A DNA stretch of 64,000 nt from Micromonospora cathayae (lineage in GTDB: Bacteria > Actinomycetota > Actinomycetes > Mycobacteriales > Micromonosporaceae), in the NCBI RefSeq assembly GCF_028993575.1, contig NZ_CP118615.1, positions 930,001-994,000 of the forward strand, read 5' to 3'. The translations under genes and the position numbers were made by a program. Position 1 is the stretch's first letter; each line of letters starts with the position of its first letter. The notes beneath the pieces were generated by a model. The model made no database searches, was not told where the DNA came from, and worked only from the letters and a program-made list of their open reading frames with translations. Below, piece by piece: positions 16,332 to 24,567 of this stretch.

Positions 16332-18317
16332 ATGGTGGCGAGGGCCCCGGCACGGATCGCGGCACTCCTCCTCGCCGTCGGCGTACTCGCGGTGGCCACG
16401 ATCGTCTGGCCCGCGGTCGGAGCGGCGGCAGCCCCACCCCCGGTGGCCCAGGCCCGGGCGGAGCTCTGCACCACCCCCGAGTGGCAGGCCGACTTCCGCG
16501 CCTGCGTCGCCAAGCTCGAGAACATCAGCGAAGACACCGTCAAGTGCCGGAACGCACCCGTGCCCGGCACCCCCGACTCGGGGCTCGCCGGCTGGTTCGC
16601 CGCCCGGCCGGATTCCGCCACGCAGCCTGGCCCCAAGGGCCTCTACAGCGACTACGGATACGCCGGCTACAGCTACAACACCTACGACATCGACACCGGT
16701 TGCGCATCCTCGGTGATCCACCCGGAGTACCGGTTCACCACCATGGTGGCGAACGGTGAATTCATGCTGGCCAATGCGATCATCGGCGCGTCCAACGCGT
16801 TGCGCGAGCGGGCCTGGGAACCCCGTTCCATGTGGGGCTGGGCCGACCCGCTGGTGGACCAGGCCACGAAGGCCGTCTACGAGAAGGTCTTCAGCGTCTT
16901 CGGCATCGTCACCCTCTGCGTGGTCGGCCTCTATCTGCTCTGGCGGTCGCGGCAGTCCGACCTGAGCAACGCGATGACGACCGCCGGTTGGGCCCTGCTG
17001 GTGATGGTCGCGGTGACCGCTCTGGCCGCCTGGCCGGTGAAGTCGGCGAACATCGCCGACGGCACCCTCGTCACGACGTTGGGCGTGGTACACGACGCGG
17101 TCGGCCCCGCCGCGAAGGACATCCCGGCGGACAAGTGCGTCCTGCCGAACCCGGAGGCGTGCAAGGACAATCGACCTCCGGCGGTGCGGGCCAGCGACAC
17201 GGCAACCGAGTCGCTGCTCTACCGGAACTGGTTGCGTGGAGTGCTCGGCTCGGCGGACAGCGAGACCGCGAAGAAGTACGGCCAGGCCCTCTACGACGCG
17301 AAGTCGCTCTCCTGGGAGGAGGCCGAGAAACTTCGGCAGAACCCGGCGACCCGAGAGGCCACCATCGACGCCAAGCAGCAGCAGTGGGCCCGGGTCGCCG
17401 AACAGATCAGGACCGAGGATCCGGAGGCGTACGAGTACCTGAAGGGTGTCCGGGACATGGACCGGATCGGCGCGGGTTTCATCGCCGTACTCGCCGCCGT
17501 CCTCTTCGCGATGTTCGACCTGACCGCCTCCCTGCTGGTCCTTCTCGGCTTCCTGATCTTCAGATGGGCGGTGATCGCGGCACCGATCCTCGGCACCGTC
17601 GGTCTGATGCGTCCGGCCAGCGCCGGTCTGCGTCGGCTCGGCAACGCCGTGGTCGCGGCGGTGTTCAACATCGCGATCTTCGGCACCGGCGCGGCCATCT
17701 ACCTCTTCGCACTCGACCTGATCATGAGTACTCCCACCCTTCCCGGTTGGCTCCAGGTGGTGCTGGTGTGGCTCTGCGGCGTGGTCGGCTGGCTGCTGCT
17801 GCGGCCGTACCGCCGCATCACCCAGCTCGGTGGGAAGGAGAGCGGAGAGTCGGCCGGCGGAAACTCCTGGCACCGTAGGTTCTTCCGCGACATGCGGACC
17901 GCCGCCCGACTGGAGGAAGCGGAAGCCGGCGGCAGGACGGAGTCCGCGGCGGGACGCAAGCGAGGCCCGGTCGTCGAACAGACCCGGCTCCGGCCCGAGG
18001 CACGCCTGGAGGACCCGGCGCACGCGCCGACGAACCGGACCGCACCCGCCACCCGCCTGGAGACCGTCCGGGAACGCCCGGACGGTCGCGAACGGTCCGA
18101 CGAGACCGCCACCCAGGACGAGCAGCCGGTACGCACCGAACGGCCGGCGGCTGTGCCGCGTCCGCGGAGGCGGCAGCCGGCTACCTGGACGGAGCCGGAC
18201 GTGCCGGAGGAGAGCCCGTCCTTCGCGATCTACCGGCCCGGTTCCACTGAGCGGACCCCGGCTCCCCAGGCTCCGCGCGTGCGTACCGAGGCGCGGGTCC
18301 GTACCGAGACGAGGTGA
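16332..18317 (+). CDS. VirB6/TrbL-like polytopic membrane protein
   Basis: 661 residues; the ATG lies 1 bp after the VirB4 stop and the ribosome site GGAGG is inside the VirB4 end. A signal peptide (ALLLAVGVLAVATIVWPAVGAAAA) is followed by an extracytoplasmic part with several Cys residues (ELCTTPEW, FRACVAKLE, KCRNAPV, TGCASSV) that may form disulfides. Then come about six hydrophobic helices, two near 190-235 and four or so from ~375 to 490 (GFIAVLAAVLFAMFDLTASLLVLLGFLIFRW onward). The last ~160 residues are charged, disordered and presumably cytoplasmic. Size, topology and position between VirB4 and VirB8-like genes match VirB6/TrbL, the channel-forming subunit. Confidence 0.7.
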   Translation: MVARAPARIAALLLAVGVLAVATIVWPAVGAAAAPPPVAQARAELCTTPEWQADFRACVAKLENISEDTVKCRNAPVPGTPDSGLAGWFAARPDSATQPGPKGLYSDYGYAGYSYNTYDIDTGCASSVIHPEYRFTTMVANGEFMLANAIIGASNALRERAWEPRSMWGWADPLVDQATKAVYEKVFSVFGIVTLCVVGLYLLWRSRQSDLSNAMTTAGWALLVMVAVTALAAWPVKSANIADGTLVTTLGVVHDAVGPAAKDIPADKCVLPNPEACKDNRPPAVRASDTATESLLYRNWLRGVLGSADSETAKKYGQALYDAKSLSWEEAEKLRQNPATREATIDAKQQQWARVAEQIRTEDPEAYEYLKGVRDMDRIGAGFIAVLAAVLFAMFDLTASLLVLLGFLIFRWAVIAAPILGTVGLMRPASAGLRRLGNAVVAAVFNIAIFGTGAAIYLFALDLIMSTPTLPGWLQVVLVWLCGVVGWLLLRPYRRITQLGGKESGESAGGNSWHRRFFRDMRTAARLEEAEAGGRTESAAGRKRGPVVEQTRLRPEARLEDPAHAPTNRTAPATRLETVRERPDGRERSDETATQDEQPVRTERPAAVPRPRRRQPATWTEPDVPEESPSFAIYRPGSTERTPAPQAPRVRTEARVRTETR

Positions 18318-18871
18318 TGGCGGTGCGGCGGGCGGTCGAGTTCCTGTTCACCCGGGTCCTGCGGTCCCGGTTCGGTGTCGCCCTGGGCATCGGCGTCCTG
18401 GTCCTCGGAGTCATCGGAGCAGCCCGGCTGGTCGCAGGGCCGGTCGATCCCACGGCCGGGCTGAGCAACCGGCCGGAACAACCGATCACCACCGTCGACC
18501 CGAACTCCGGGGACGACGGTGCCATCTCCACGGCCGCCCCGCCGTCCCCGGTGACCAGCCCGGGTGCACCCCTCCCGGAGCAGATCACCGACCGGTTCGT
18601 CAGGGCCTGGCTCGGGGGCGAGGGCATGACCAGCGAAGAGTGGCTGGCGACCATCCGCCCGTTCGCGACACCCGTTCTGCTCGACAAGATGGCCGGCGCC
18701 GATCCGGCGGCCGTGCCGGCGGCACGGACCGTCGGGCCGGCCACGCTCCGGCCACGAACCGAGTCCTTCGTCGAGGCGCTGGTTTCGTTGGACACCGGTC
18801 GGCTCCGACTGGAACTCGTGGCGCCTGACGGGCGCTGGCTGGTTGACGTGGTGGACTGGGAGCGGACATGA
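18317..18871 (+). CDS. VirB8/TcpC-like bitopic membrane protein
   Basis: 184 residues from the ATG overlapping the previous TGA; a GTG at 18323 is an alternative with better spacing from GAGG. One N-terminal transmembrane helix (GVALGIGVLVLGVIGAARLV) is followed by a Pro/Ser/Thr linker and a compact ~95-residue external domain (QITDRFVRAWLGGEGMTSEEWLATIRPF ... LRLELVAPDGRWLVDVVDWERT). This pattern of helix, strand-rich domain and final WLVDVVDW is what NTF2-like VirB8/TcpC periplasmic domains look like. VirB8 proteins are assembly factors of the inner-membrane complex. Inference from topology and position. Confidence 0.6.
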   Translation: MAVRRAVEFLFTRVLRSRFGVALGIGVLVLGVIGAARLVAGPVDPTAGLSNRPEQPITTVDPNSGDDGAISTAAPPSPVTSPGAPLPEQITDRFVRAWLGGEGMTSEEWLATIRPFATPVLLDKMAGADPAAVPAARTVGPATLRPRTESFVEALVSLDTGRLRLELVAPDGRWLVDVVDWERT

Positions 18872-20046
18872 GCGGTGTTACCGGAGGCACCACTTCCCCC
18901 CGACGGCAGGTACGGGTCGGCGCACTGGCGGCGGCCCTGACCGCGGCGCTGGCACTGCTGTGTTGCACCGGCGGGGCCGGGGCGTTCCTGTTGACCGAGC
19001 TGGGCGGCGAAACCGAGCAGCCGGTGAACTCGAACGCCCTGAACTGCGGCACCGACAACGAGGTGAACGTGACCGGTGACATGCCCCGGTTCAGCGAGTA
19101 CGGCGAGCGGCAGCTCCGCAACGCCGCCATCATCATCAAGGTCGGCCAGGACATGGGTCTGCCGGCCCGGGCCTGGGTCATCGCGGTCGCCACGGCGATG
19201 CAGGAATCCGGCCTGCGTAACCTCGCGAACCCCACCGTGGCCGGGTCCAAGGACATCCCGAACGAGGGTGTCGGCTGGGACCACGATTCCCTGGGCCTGT
19301 TCCAGCAGCGCGCCGGATGGGGCACGGCGCGGCAGCGGATGGATCCGGCCTACGCGGCCCGGAAGTTCTACCAGAAGCTGGTCAAGGTGGACAACTGGGA
19401 GCAGAAGCCGTTGACCGTTGCCGCGCAGCGGGTGCAGATCAGCGCCTTCCCCGACGCGTACGCCAAGCACGAGGAACTGGCCAGCCGGATCGTCGACGCT
19501 CTTGCCGGCGGGGCGGCCCGGACGGTCCAGATCGCCGGCAAGAAGGTCTGCGACGCCGCCGCCAGTGGTCGGATCGCCTCGTCCGGCTGGACGGCGCCCA
19601 TCCCCGGCGGAGTCGGGTCCGGCTTCCGCACAGCCGACCGTCCCCGGCACAACGGGGTGGACATCGCAGCGCCCAAGGGCACCCTGATCCGAGCCGCCGC
19701 GAGCGGACGAGTCGTGGTCTCCCGCTGCGACCCCGACAACCGGGGTCGACTGAGCTGCAACGTCGACGGATGGCCGAACAAGGGCGGCTGCGGTTGGTAC
19801 GTCGACATGCTGCACGCCGGTGGATACGTCACCCGCTACTGTCACATGATCAAGAAGCCCCGGGTCGTCACCGGGCAGATGGTCGAGGCGGGCGAGGTCA
19901 TCGGCGAGGTGGGTAGCAGCGGAAACTCCTCCGGTCCACACCTGCACTTCGAGGTGCACGTGAACGAGGACCGCACCAGTCGTGGTGCCATCAACCCGGT
20001 TCCCTTCATGAAGGAGCGGGGTGCCCCGTTGAAGGGCGCGGCGTGA
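18868..20046 (+). CDS. lytic transglycosylase-like plus M23 peptidase, secreted or anchored
   Basis: 392 residues, ATGA overlap with the preceding gene. After a signal anchor (LAAALTAALALLCCTGGAGAFLL) there is a transglycosylase-like domain with AMQESGLRN (candidate catalytic Glu near 112) and DSLGLFQQRAGWG. From residue ~255 an M23 (LytM) metallopeptidase follows with RHNGVDIA (His-x3-Asp) near 260 and HLHFEVH near 356, the zinc ligands. Between them is an insertion with four Cys (SRCDPDN, LSCNVDG, GGCGWY, RYCHM). The protein should cut glycan and peptide bonds to open peptidoglycan for an envelope machine, the VirB1 role. It is the best-identified enzyme of the cluster. Confidence 0.88.
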   Translation: MSGVTGGTTSPRRQVRVGALAAALTAALALLCCTGGAGAFLLTELGGETEQPVNSNALNCGTDNEVNVTGDMPRFSEYGERQLRNAAIIIKVGQDMGLPARAWVIAVATAMQESGLRNLANPTVAGSKDIPNEGVGWDHDSLGLFQQRAGWGTARQRMDPAYAARKFYQKLVKVDNWEQKPLTVAAQRVQISAFPDAYAKHEELASRIVDALAGGAARTVQIAGKKVCDAAASGRIASSGWTAPIPGGVGSGFRTADRPRHNGVDIAAPKGTLIRAAASGRVVVSRCDPDNRGRLSCNVDGWPNKGGCGWYVDMLHAGGYVTRYCHMIKKPRVVTGQMVEAGEVIGEVGSSGNSSGPHLHFEVHVNEDRTSRGAINPVPFMKERGAPLKGAA

Positions 20047-20059
20047 AACGTTCCGAGTC

Positions 20060-20659
20060 ATGACCGGTCCACTTCCGGATCCCTTCGCCGGCCAACCCGA
20101 CTGGACGCCCCTTCCTCCCCGGCCGGTACAACTGGTGCCCGCCACCGGGCAGGTGGAACTGCGTGGCCGCCGGGTGATGGTCGGGCTGCCCGGCCTGGGC
20201 TGGCGAGGTGACCTACGGGCGGACCAGCGGGTGGTGCAGAACAGCCGGACCTACGTACCCGTCATCCCGGAGCACGACTGGTACCGGGCCGAGTCCGAGC
20301 AGGTGGAGGTGTTCGCCCCACTGGTGCCCGTCGAACGGGTCTGGGTGGAGAAGCTGGGGCATCGTCCGACCGCCGGCACCTCACGTGACTCCACTACGCG
20401 TCTGGTCTCCCTGGACGATCCGGCGCACCGGCGCCCTACTCCCGTCTTCGAGGCTGGTCCGGTCACCGGTCGACGGGTCGTCCACGTGGTGGGCTCGACC
20501 GAGCATCGTGACCTACGCGCGGTCACCGAGCCGTACTCCGGACCCGACGGGGACATCTGCGTACGAGTGACCGCAGAGCTCGACTGGTACCGGTGGGCCT
20601 GGCGCGGCCAGGCTCCGCACACGCTCGAGATACCGGTTCACCTGCTCTGGTTGGAATGA
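20060..20659 (+). CDS. unknown protein of the secretion cluster with internal duplication
   Basis: 199 residues, 13 bp after the peptidase gene. No signal peptide or membrane helix. Two related segments occur: HDWYRAESEQVEVFAPLVPVERVWVE near residues 72-97 and LDWYRWAWRGQAPHTLEIPVHLLWLE at the C-terminus, each preceded by a strand-like run (YVPVIPE, CVRVTAE). The sequence suggests two beta-rich modules. I recognise no family. Position makes it a likely cytoplasmic or peripheral component of the T4SS-like machine. The next gene is convergent, 5 bp away. Confidence 0.7.
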   Translation: MTGPLPDPFAGQPDWTPLPPRPVQLVPATGQVELRGRRVMVGLPGLGWRGDLRADQRVVQNSRTYVPVIPEHDWYRAESEQVEVFAPLVPVERVWVEKLGHRPTAGTSRDSTTRLVSLDDPAHRRPTPVFEAGPVTGRRVVHVVGSTEHRDLRAVTEPYSGPDGDICVRVTAELDWYRWAWRGQAPHTLEIPVHLLWLE

Positions 20660-20664
20660 ACGCT

Positions 20665-21225
20665 TCAGCTGCCGGGTGTGCCTCGGCAGACACGCCATTC
20701 GTCCTCTAGCTGCGTGGTGAATCGCCAGGGCTGCCGATCACTCTGGCTGATCCCTTCCACGAACGCGGAGATGACTAGTTCTACTCGCACCTCTGCCGCG
20801 TCACCCTGCCTCTGCATCGTCAGAGGTCCCCACTTGACCGAGATGTCGGTGCCGAAACGCTTCTCTCGAGACTCAAGATCAGCGCGCAACGCGTGCAAGT
20901 CACTCAGTCCTTCCGGCGCGTGGTCGCAGGTGAAGAGGCCGGCTTTGGCATCGTTACGGTCGACGAGATAAGCCCGTAGGTAGTTGTCCACGACCACGTC
21001 GGGAGCGCTGCGGTCGGGGGCGCTGGCGCGGTCGTAGAGGATGAAGACCGTCACGACTCCGCTGAGGAGGAGCACCGTCAGCGCGACGCCCGCCACGGTG
21101 AGCACCGTCCGCAGGCGACGACGCGGGGGTACCGGGACCGGCGCCTCCGGAGGCGGTGCCACCTGGTCGAGCGGGACCCGCTGCGCCGGTACGCGGGACA
21201 CCTGGGAACCGGCGGGGGGCTGCAC
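20665..21225 (-). CDS. bitopic membrane protein with NTF2-like external domain (Rv0361-like)
   Basis: 186 residues from the GTG at 21225, which is correctly spaced from AGGGGG; a GTG at 21234 lies too close to that site. A Pro/Arg-rich cytoplasmic head is followed by one transmembrane helix (VLTVAGVALTVLLLSGVVTVFILY) and a ~120-residue external domain (DVVVDNYLRAYLVDRNDAKAGLFTC ... WRFTTQLEDEWRVCRG) of the kind seen in Rv0361-type proteins. Two Cys may pair. It is the only minus-strand gene inside the secretion block, and its 3' half is less GC-rich than its neighbours, so it may have been added separately. Confidence 0.65.
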   Translation of the reverse strand: MQPPAGSQVSRVPAQRVPLDQVAPPPEAPVPVPPRRRLRTVLTVAGVALTVLLLSGVVTVFILYDRASAPDRSAPDVVVDNYLRAYLVDRNDAKAGLFTCDHAPEGLSDLHALRADLESREKRFGTDISVKWGPLTMQRQGDAAEVRVELVISAFVEGISQSDRQPWRFTTQLEDEWRVCRGTPGS

Positions 21226-21453
21226 TGATTCCACCCCCTGAGGCTATCGGTTGGACGCGTCGTACCCAATGCCCCGGATGCCGCCGTTCATCACCTGACT
21301 CGTCCCGCTTCGTCGGATCGACGTGGTTCGCCAGATCCCTGCGCGCACCGCCGTCGCGCATCCCGGAACGCCACCCCGACCTGGGATACCGTCTCTGCTC
21401 GGGAGGTCCTACCGGCTTCGGGACGACCGGCCTGGGGAAGAGAGGTGGTGGCG

Positions 21454-24400
21454 GTGGCGAACCTGAAGGGCCGTACCAGCCGCGCCGCCGCGCTGCACCG
21501 CCGGGCGGCCGCCACGGCGACCGCTGCCGCCGAGTTGCTGGACGACACCCGGCCCGCTCCGGCCGACCAACGTCGACAGTACGAGCTCGCCGAGCGGCTC
21601 CGGCGCGCGGCGGAGGTACTGGCTCCGGGCTGGGCGGGAGCCGCCGTGGATTCGCTCACCCTGGACGTCCCGGCCGGCGGGAGGGTGCCCCCCTTCGTCC
21701 GGGTCGGTACGGCCGCTCCGTTGGACGACGCCCGCTTTCCCGCGCTGGTGCCCCTGCTCGGTGCCGGCCACCTGGCCATCGACACCGATGCTTCCGATCC
21801 CCACGTCTCCGGCCTGCTCCGCGCCCTGCTGCTGCGGATGCTCGCCGCTTCGCCGGCTGGCGCGCTGCTGGTGAGAGCGGTCGACGGGTCCAACGGCACC
21901 CACGGATCCAACGGCGTCAGCGTCGGCAGCGGCAGCAACGGCAACGGCAACGGGACGATGGCATCCGTCGGCCGCCCGGGGGCACCGGTCACCTCGACCG
22001 CCCAACCACCCACCACAGCAGCCGCCGCGATCTCGGCCAGCCCCACGGGTGGCACGTTCGCGCCGTTCGCCGTGCTGGCTGATGCGGGCCTGCTGCCACC
22101 GCCCGCCACCGACCTCACCGGCCTACGGTCGGTGCTCGCCGAGGCCGAGCAGTGGGTGGCCTCCGGAACCGTCCGGCAGCGGCGGCACGACCGGGCGATG
22201 CTGCTCGTGATCGCCGGCTGGCCCGAGTCGACGGGGCCGGACGACCTGGCGCGGATCGAGGCGTTGGCCCGCTGCGGGCCCGGTTCCGGGCTGCATCTCG
22301 TCGTGGCTGGCTGGGCGGCCCCACCGGCCTCCGCCGAGCGCACCGGCGTGGGCACACTCTGCCACCCCGCAACCACAGCGGACGAACCGGTGGTGACGCC
22401 GGCAACCCCGGGTCGGCGGGGCGACACCCCGACACCACTGTCCGCTGCCCGGAGGCGGCCCGGGAGGGCAGGACGGGTAGCCCGCCGCCAGACCGCCGCC
22501 GTACCGGAGCCGTTCGAGGTCACCGCCGGGGCGGCGCCGTTCGACGCCGCCCCACCGGAGCCGTTCGACGCAGGTCCCCGCGCCGGGTCGGCCGGAACCG
22601 TCGCATCCGAGAAGTCCGGTACCCGGACGGCAGCACCCCTGCCGTACGGGACGACGATCTCGATCCGTAACGGATACGCCCTGGTGGGTGACCCGCCCGG
22701 GACGTCGTTCGCCGGGCCGGGCGGAACCCCGCCGGTCGGGCTGAACTCCCCGGTCCTGATCGAGGCGGACCCGCCCGGTGAGCTGGTCGAGGCGGTCTGC
22801 CGTCGGCTGGCCCGGCGGGTCGCGTCCGGTACCCAGTTGACCCTGGCCGCCCTGCTGTCGGAGGTCGACCCGGCCGGCTGGACGGCCAGTTCCGCGGCCG
22901 GGCTCTCCACGGTGGTCGGTGACGCGGACGGCCGGGCGGTGACCCTGAGCCTCACCGAGCTGACCCCGCACTGGCTGGTCAGTGGCCGGCCGGGTAGCGG
23001 CCGGGGGGACTTCCTCACCAACGTGCTCTTCGGTCTCACCGCCCGGTACGGCCCGGACGAGCTGGTTCTGCACCTGGTGGACCTGGCCGACAGTGAGTCG
23101 TTCACCGAGTTCCTCCAGACCCGGCGGGACCGGTCGTGGGTGCCGCAGGTCAGGTCGGCCGCACTGGCCGCCGACCGGGAGTACGTCCAGGATCTCTTCG
23201 GGCACCTCGAAGCGGAGTTGCACCGGCGTGAGGAGGCGGGCCGGCGGGCCGGCGGGCAGCGCTTCGCCGAGCTGCGTCAGCACCAGTCGCTGCCCCGGAT
23301 CGTCTGCGTGATCGACAATGCTCCGCTCCTGTTCCGGGACGACCGGACGGGGAGTCGACCGCCGCAGCGGGACCGGCTCGCCGTCGACCTGGCCGGCCGG
23401 CTGGAGGCGCTGGCCCGGGCGGGACGTGCGTACGGTATTCATCTGATTCTCGGCGGCGACGGTGATCTGGGGATCGGTCTCGGGCCGACCGGCCGGGAGG
23501 GTCCCACCGGCCGCGAGGGCGTGACCGGCCGGGAGGGTTCCGTGAGCCGCGACGGTTCCCCGGCCCGGGACGGTACGGGACATCGCGACTCGATGCTCGG
23601 TCAGTTCCCGGTACGGGTGGCGCTACCGGGCGGTGGGGCGGTGTTGGAACCCACCAACGACGCCGCCGCCGGGCTGGCCGTGGGGAGCGCAGTGATCAAC
23701 ACGGCGGGTGGGCTCGGTGGTCCCCGGGGCGCGACCCGGGGTCACGAGCGGATGGTGCGGTTCCCGGACCCGCTGGACGATCCGATCGCCCTCGCCGAGC
23801 TGCGGCACCGCCTGTGGGCGGCCCGGCCGGAGGGCTCGTCGCCACCGGTGGTCTTCGCCGGGTACGCCCGGCCGCTGCTGCGCAACGATCCGTGCTACCG
23901 GGCGGCGGTCGCGGGCACGTCCCGTGCTCCGGCCGCGCTGCTCGGTCGGGCGGTGGACGTGTTCCGGACGACGGTGTCGGTTCCGTTCGTGCCGGCGTCC
24001 GGGCGGAACCTGGTGGCGCTGGGCACCGGCGGCGAAGCCACCGCGTTGCTGGTCACGGCCGCGCGGAGCGTCGCGGCACACCACCGGCCGGGTACCGCCC
24101 GGTTCGTCGTCGCGGCGCTCACCGGCGGTGCGACCGAGGTCGCCACGGCGCTCGCGGCCGATCTGGCCGGGCAGCACAGCGTCGAGACGGTCGACCTGGC
24201 CGGGCTGCTCGCCGTACTGGCCGACGAACGTCCCGGCTACCTGGTCCTCTTCGGTCCGGACGGCCCGGGTGGGGTGCCGGACGAGCCGATGCGGGCCCTG
24301 CTGCGGGACGGCCCGCCGGCCGGTCGGCACGTGCTGGGCTGGTGGCGTTCGGTGTCGTCGCTCGCCGCGCTGCTCGACCCGGAGGACGGGGTGGGCAAGG

Positions 24401-24567
24401 TGGCGACGGTGGCCGTGGTGGACGTGCCGGGCAGCCAGCTGGCACCGGTCCTCGGCCGGCCGGTGCAGTGGTCGCCCCGACCTGGCCGGGCGTTGCTCTG
24501 GGACGCCTCGGAGGGGCCGGGCCGGATCCTGGTGCCGTTCGCCGAGGACGGGACGGCCGCCGGATGA
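21454..24567 (+). CDS. FtsK/EccC-like triple ATPase-fold protein with degenerate P-loops
   Basis: 1037 residues from the GTG at 21454, 8 bp after GAGAGG; in-frame GTGs at 21445 and 21448 are alternatives. Three FtsK/SpoIIIE-like modules can be traced. The first (GHLAIDTDASDPHVSGLLRALLLRML, about 107-132) has the P-loop context but no GKS/T. The second has LVSGRPGSGRGDFLTNVLFGL near 508-528 with Arg-Gly-Asp in place of Gly-Lys-Ser/Thr, LVLHLVDLADSESF as strand B and IVCVIDNAPLLF. The third has LVALGTGGEATALLV near 853. Low-complexity linkers (SNGTHGSNG; repeated PTGREG) separate them. FtsK-like coupling ATPases feed substrates to secretion channels, but this one looks unable to bind ATP in the normal way. 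Related FtsK-like proteins also occur outside T4SS loci. Confidence 0.72.
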   Translation: MANLKGRTSRAAALHRRAAATATAAAELLDDTRPAPADQRRQYELAERLRRAAEVLAPGWAGAAVDSLTLDVPAGGRVPPFVRVGTAAPLDDARFPALVPLLGAGHLAIDTDASDPHVSGLLRALLLRMLAASPAGALLVRAVDGSNGTHGSNGVSVGSGSNGNGNGTMASVGRPGAPVTSTAQPPTTAAAAISASPTGGTFAPFAVLADAGLLPPPATDLTGLRSVLAEAEQWVASGTVRQRRHDRAMLLVIAGWPESTGPDDLARIEALARCGPGSGLHLVVAGWAAPPASAERTGVGTLCHPATTADEPVVTPATPGRRGDTPTPLSAARRRPGRAGRVARRQTAAVPEPFEVTAGAAPFDAAPPEPFDAGPRAGSAGTVASEKSGTRTAAPLPYGTTISIRNGYALVGDPPGTSFAGPGGTPPVGLNSPVLIEADPPGELVEAVCRRLARRVASGTQLTLAALLSEVDPAGWTASSAAGLSTVVGDADGRAVTLSLTELTPHWLVSGRPGSGRGDFLTNVLFGLTARYGPDELVLHLVDLADSESFTEFLQTRRDRSWVPQVRSAALAADREYVQDLFGHLEAELHRREEAGRRAGGQRFAELRQHQSLPRIVCVIDNAPLLFRDDRTGSRPPQRDRLAVDLAGRLEALARAGRAYGIHLILGGDGDLGIGLGPTGREGPTGREGVTGREGSVSRDGSPARDGTGHRDSMLGQFPVRVALPGGGAVLEPTNDAAAGLAVGSAVINTAGGLGGPRGATRGHERMVRFPDPLDDPIALAELRHRLWAARPEGSSPPVVFAGYARPLLRNDPCYRAAVAGTSRAPAALLGRAVDVFRTTVSVPFVPASGRNLVALGTGGEATALLVTAARSVAAHHRPGTARFVVAALTGGATEVATALAADLAGQHSVETVDLAGLLAVLADERPGYLVLFGPDGPGGVPDEPMRALLRDGPPAGRHVLGWWRSVSSLAALLDPEDGVGKVATVAVVDVPGSQLAPVLGRPVQWSPRPGRALLWDASEGPGRILVPFAEDGTAAG

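Noticed and set aside
15891..18023. A 710-codon minus-strand frame opposite the VirB6-like gene
   Set aside because: No domain, low-complexity composition, and the plus strand has a signal peptide, helices and tight coupling to VirB4.
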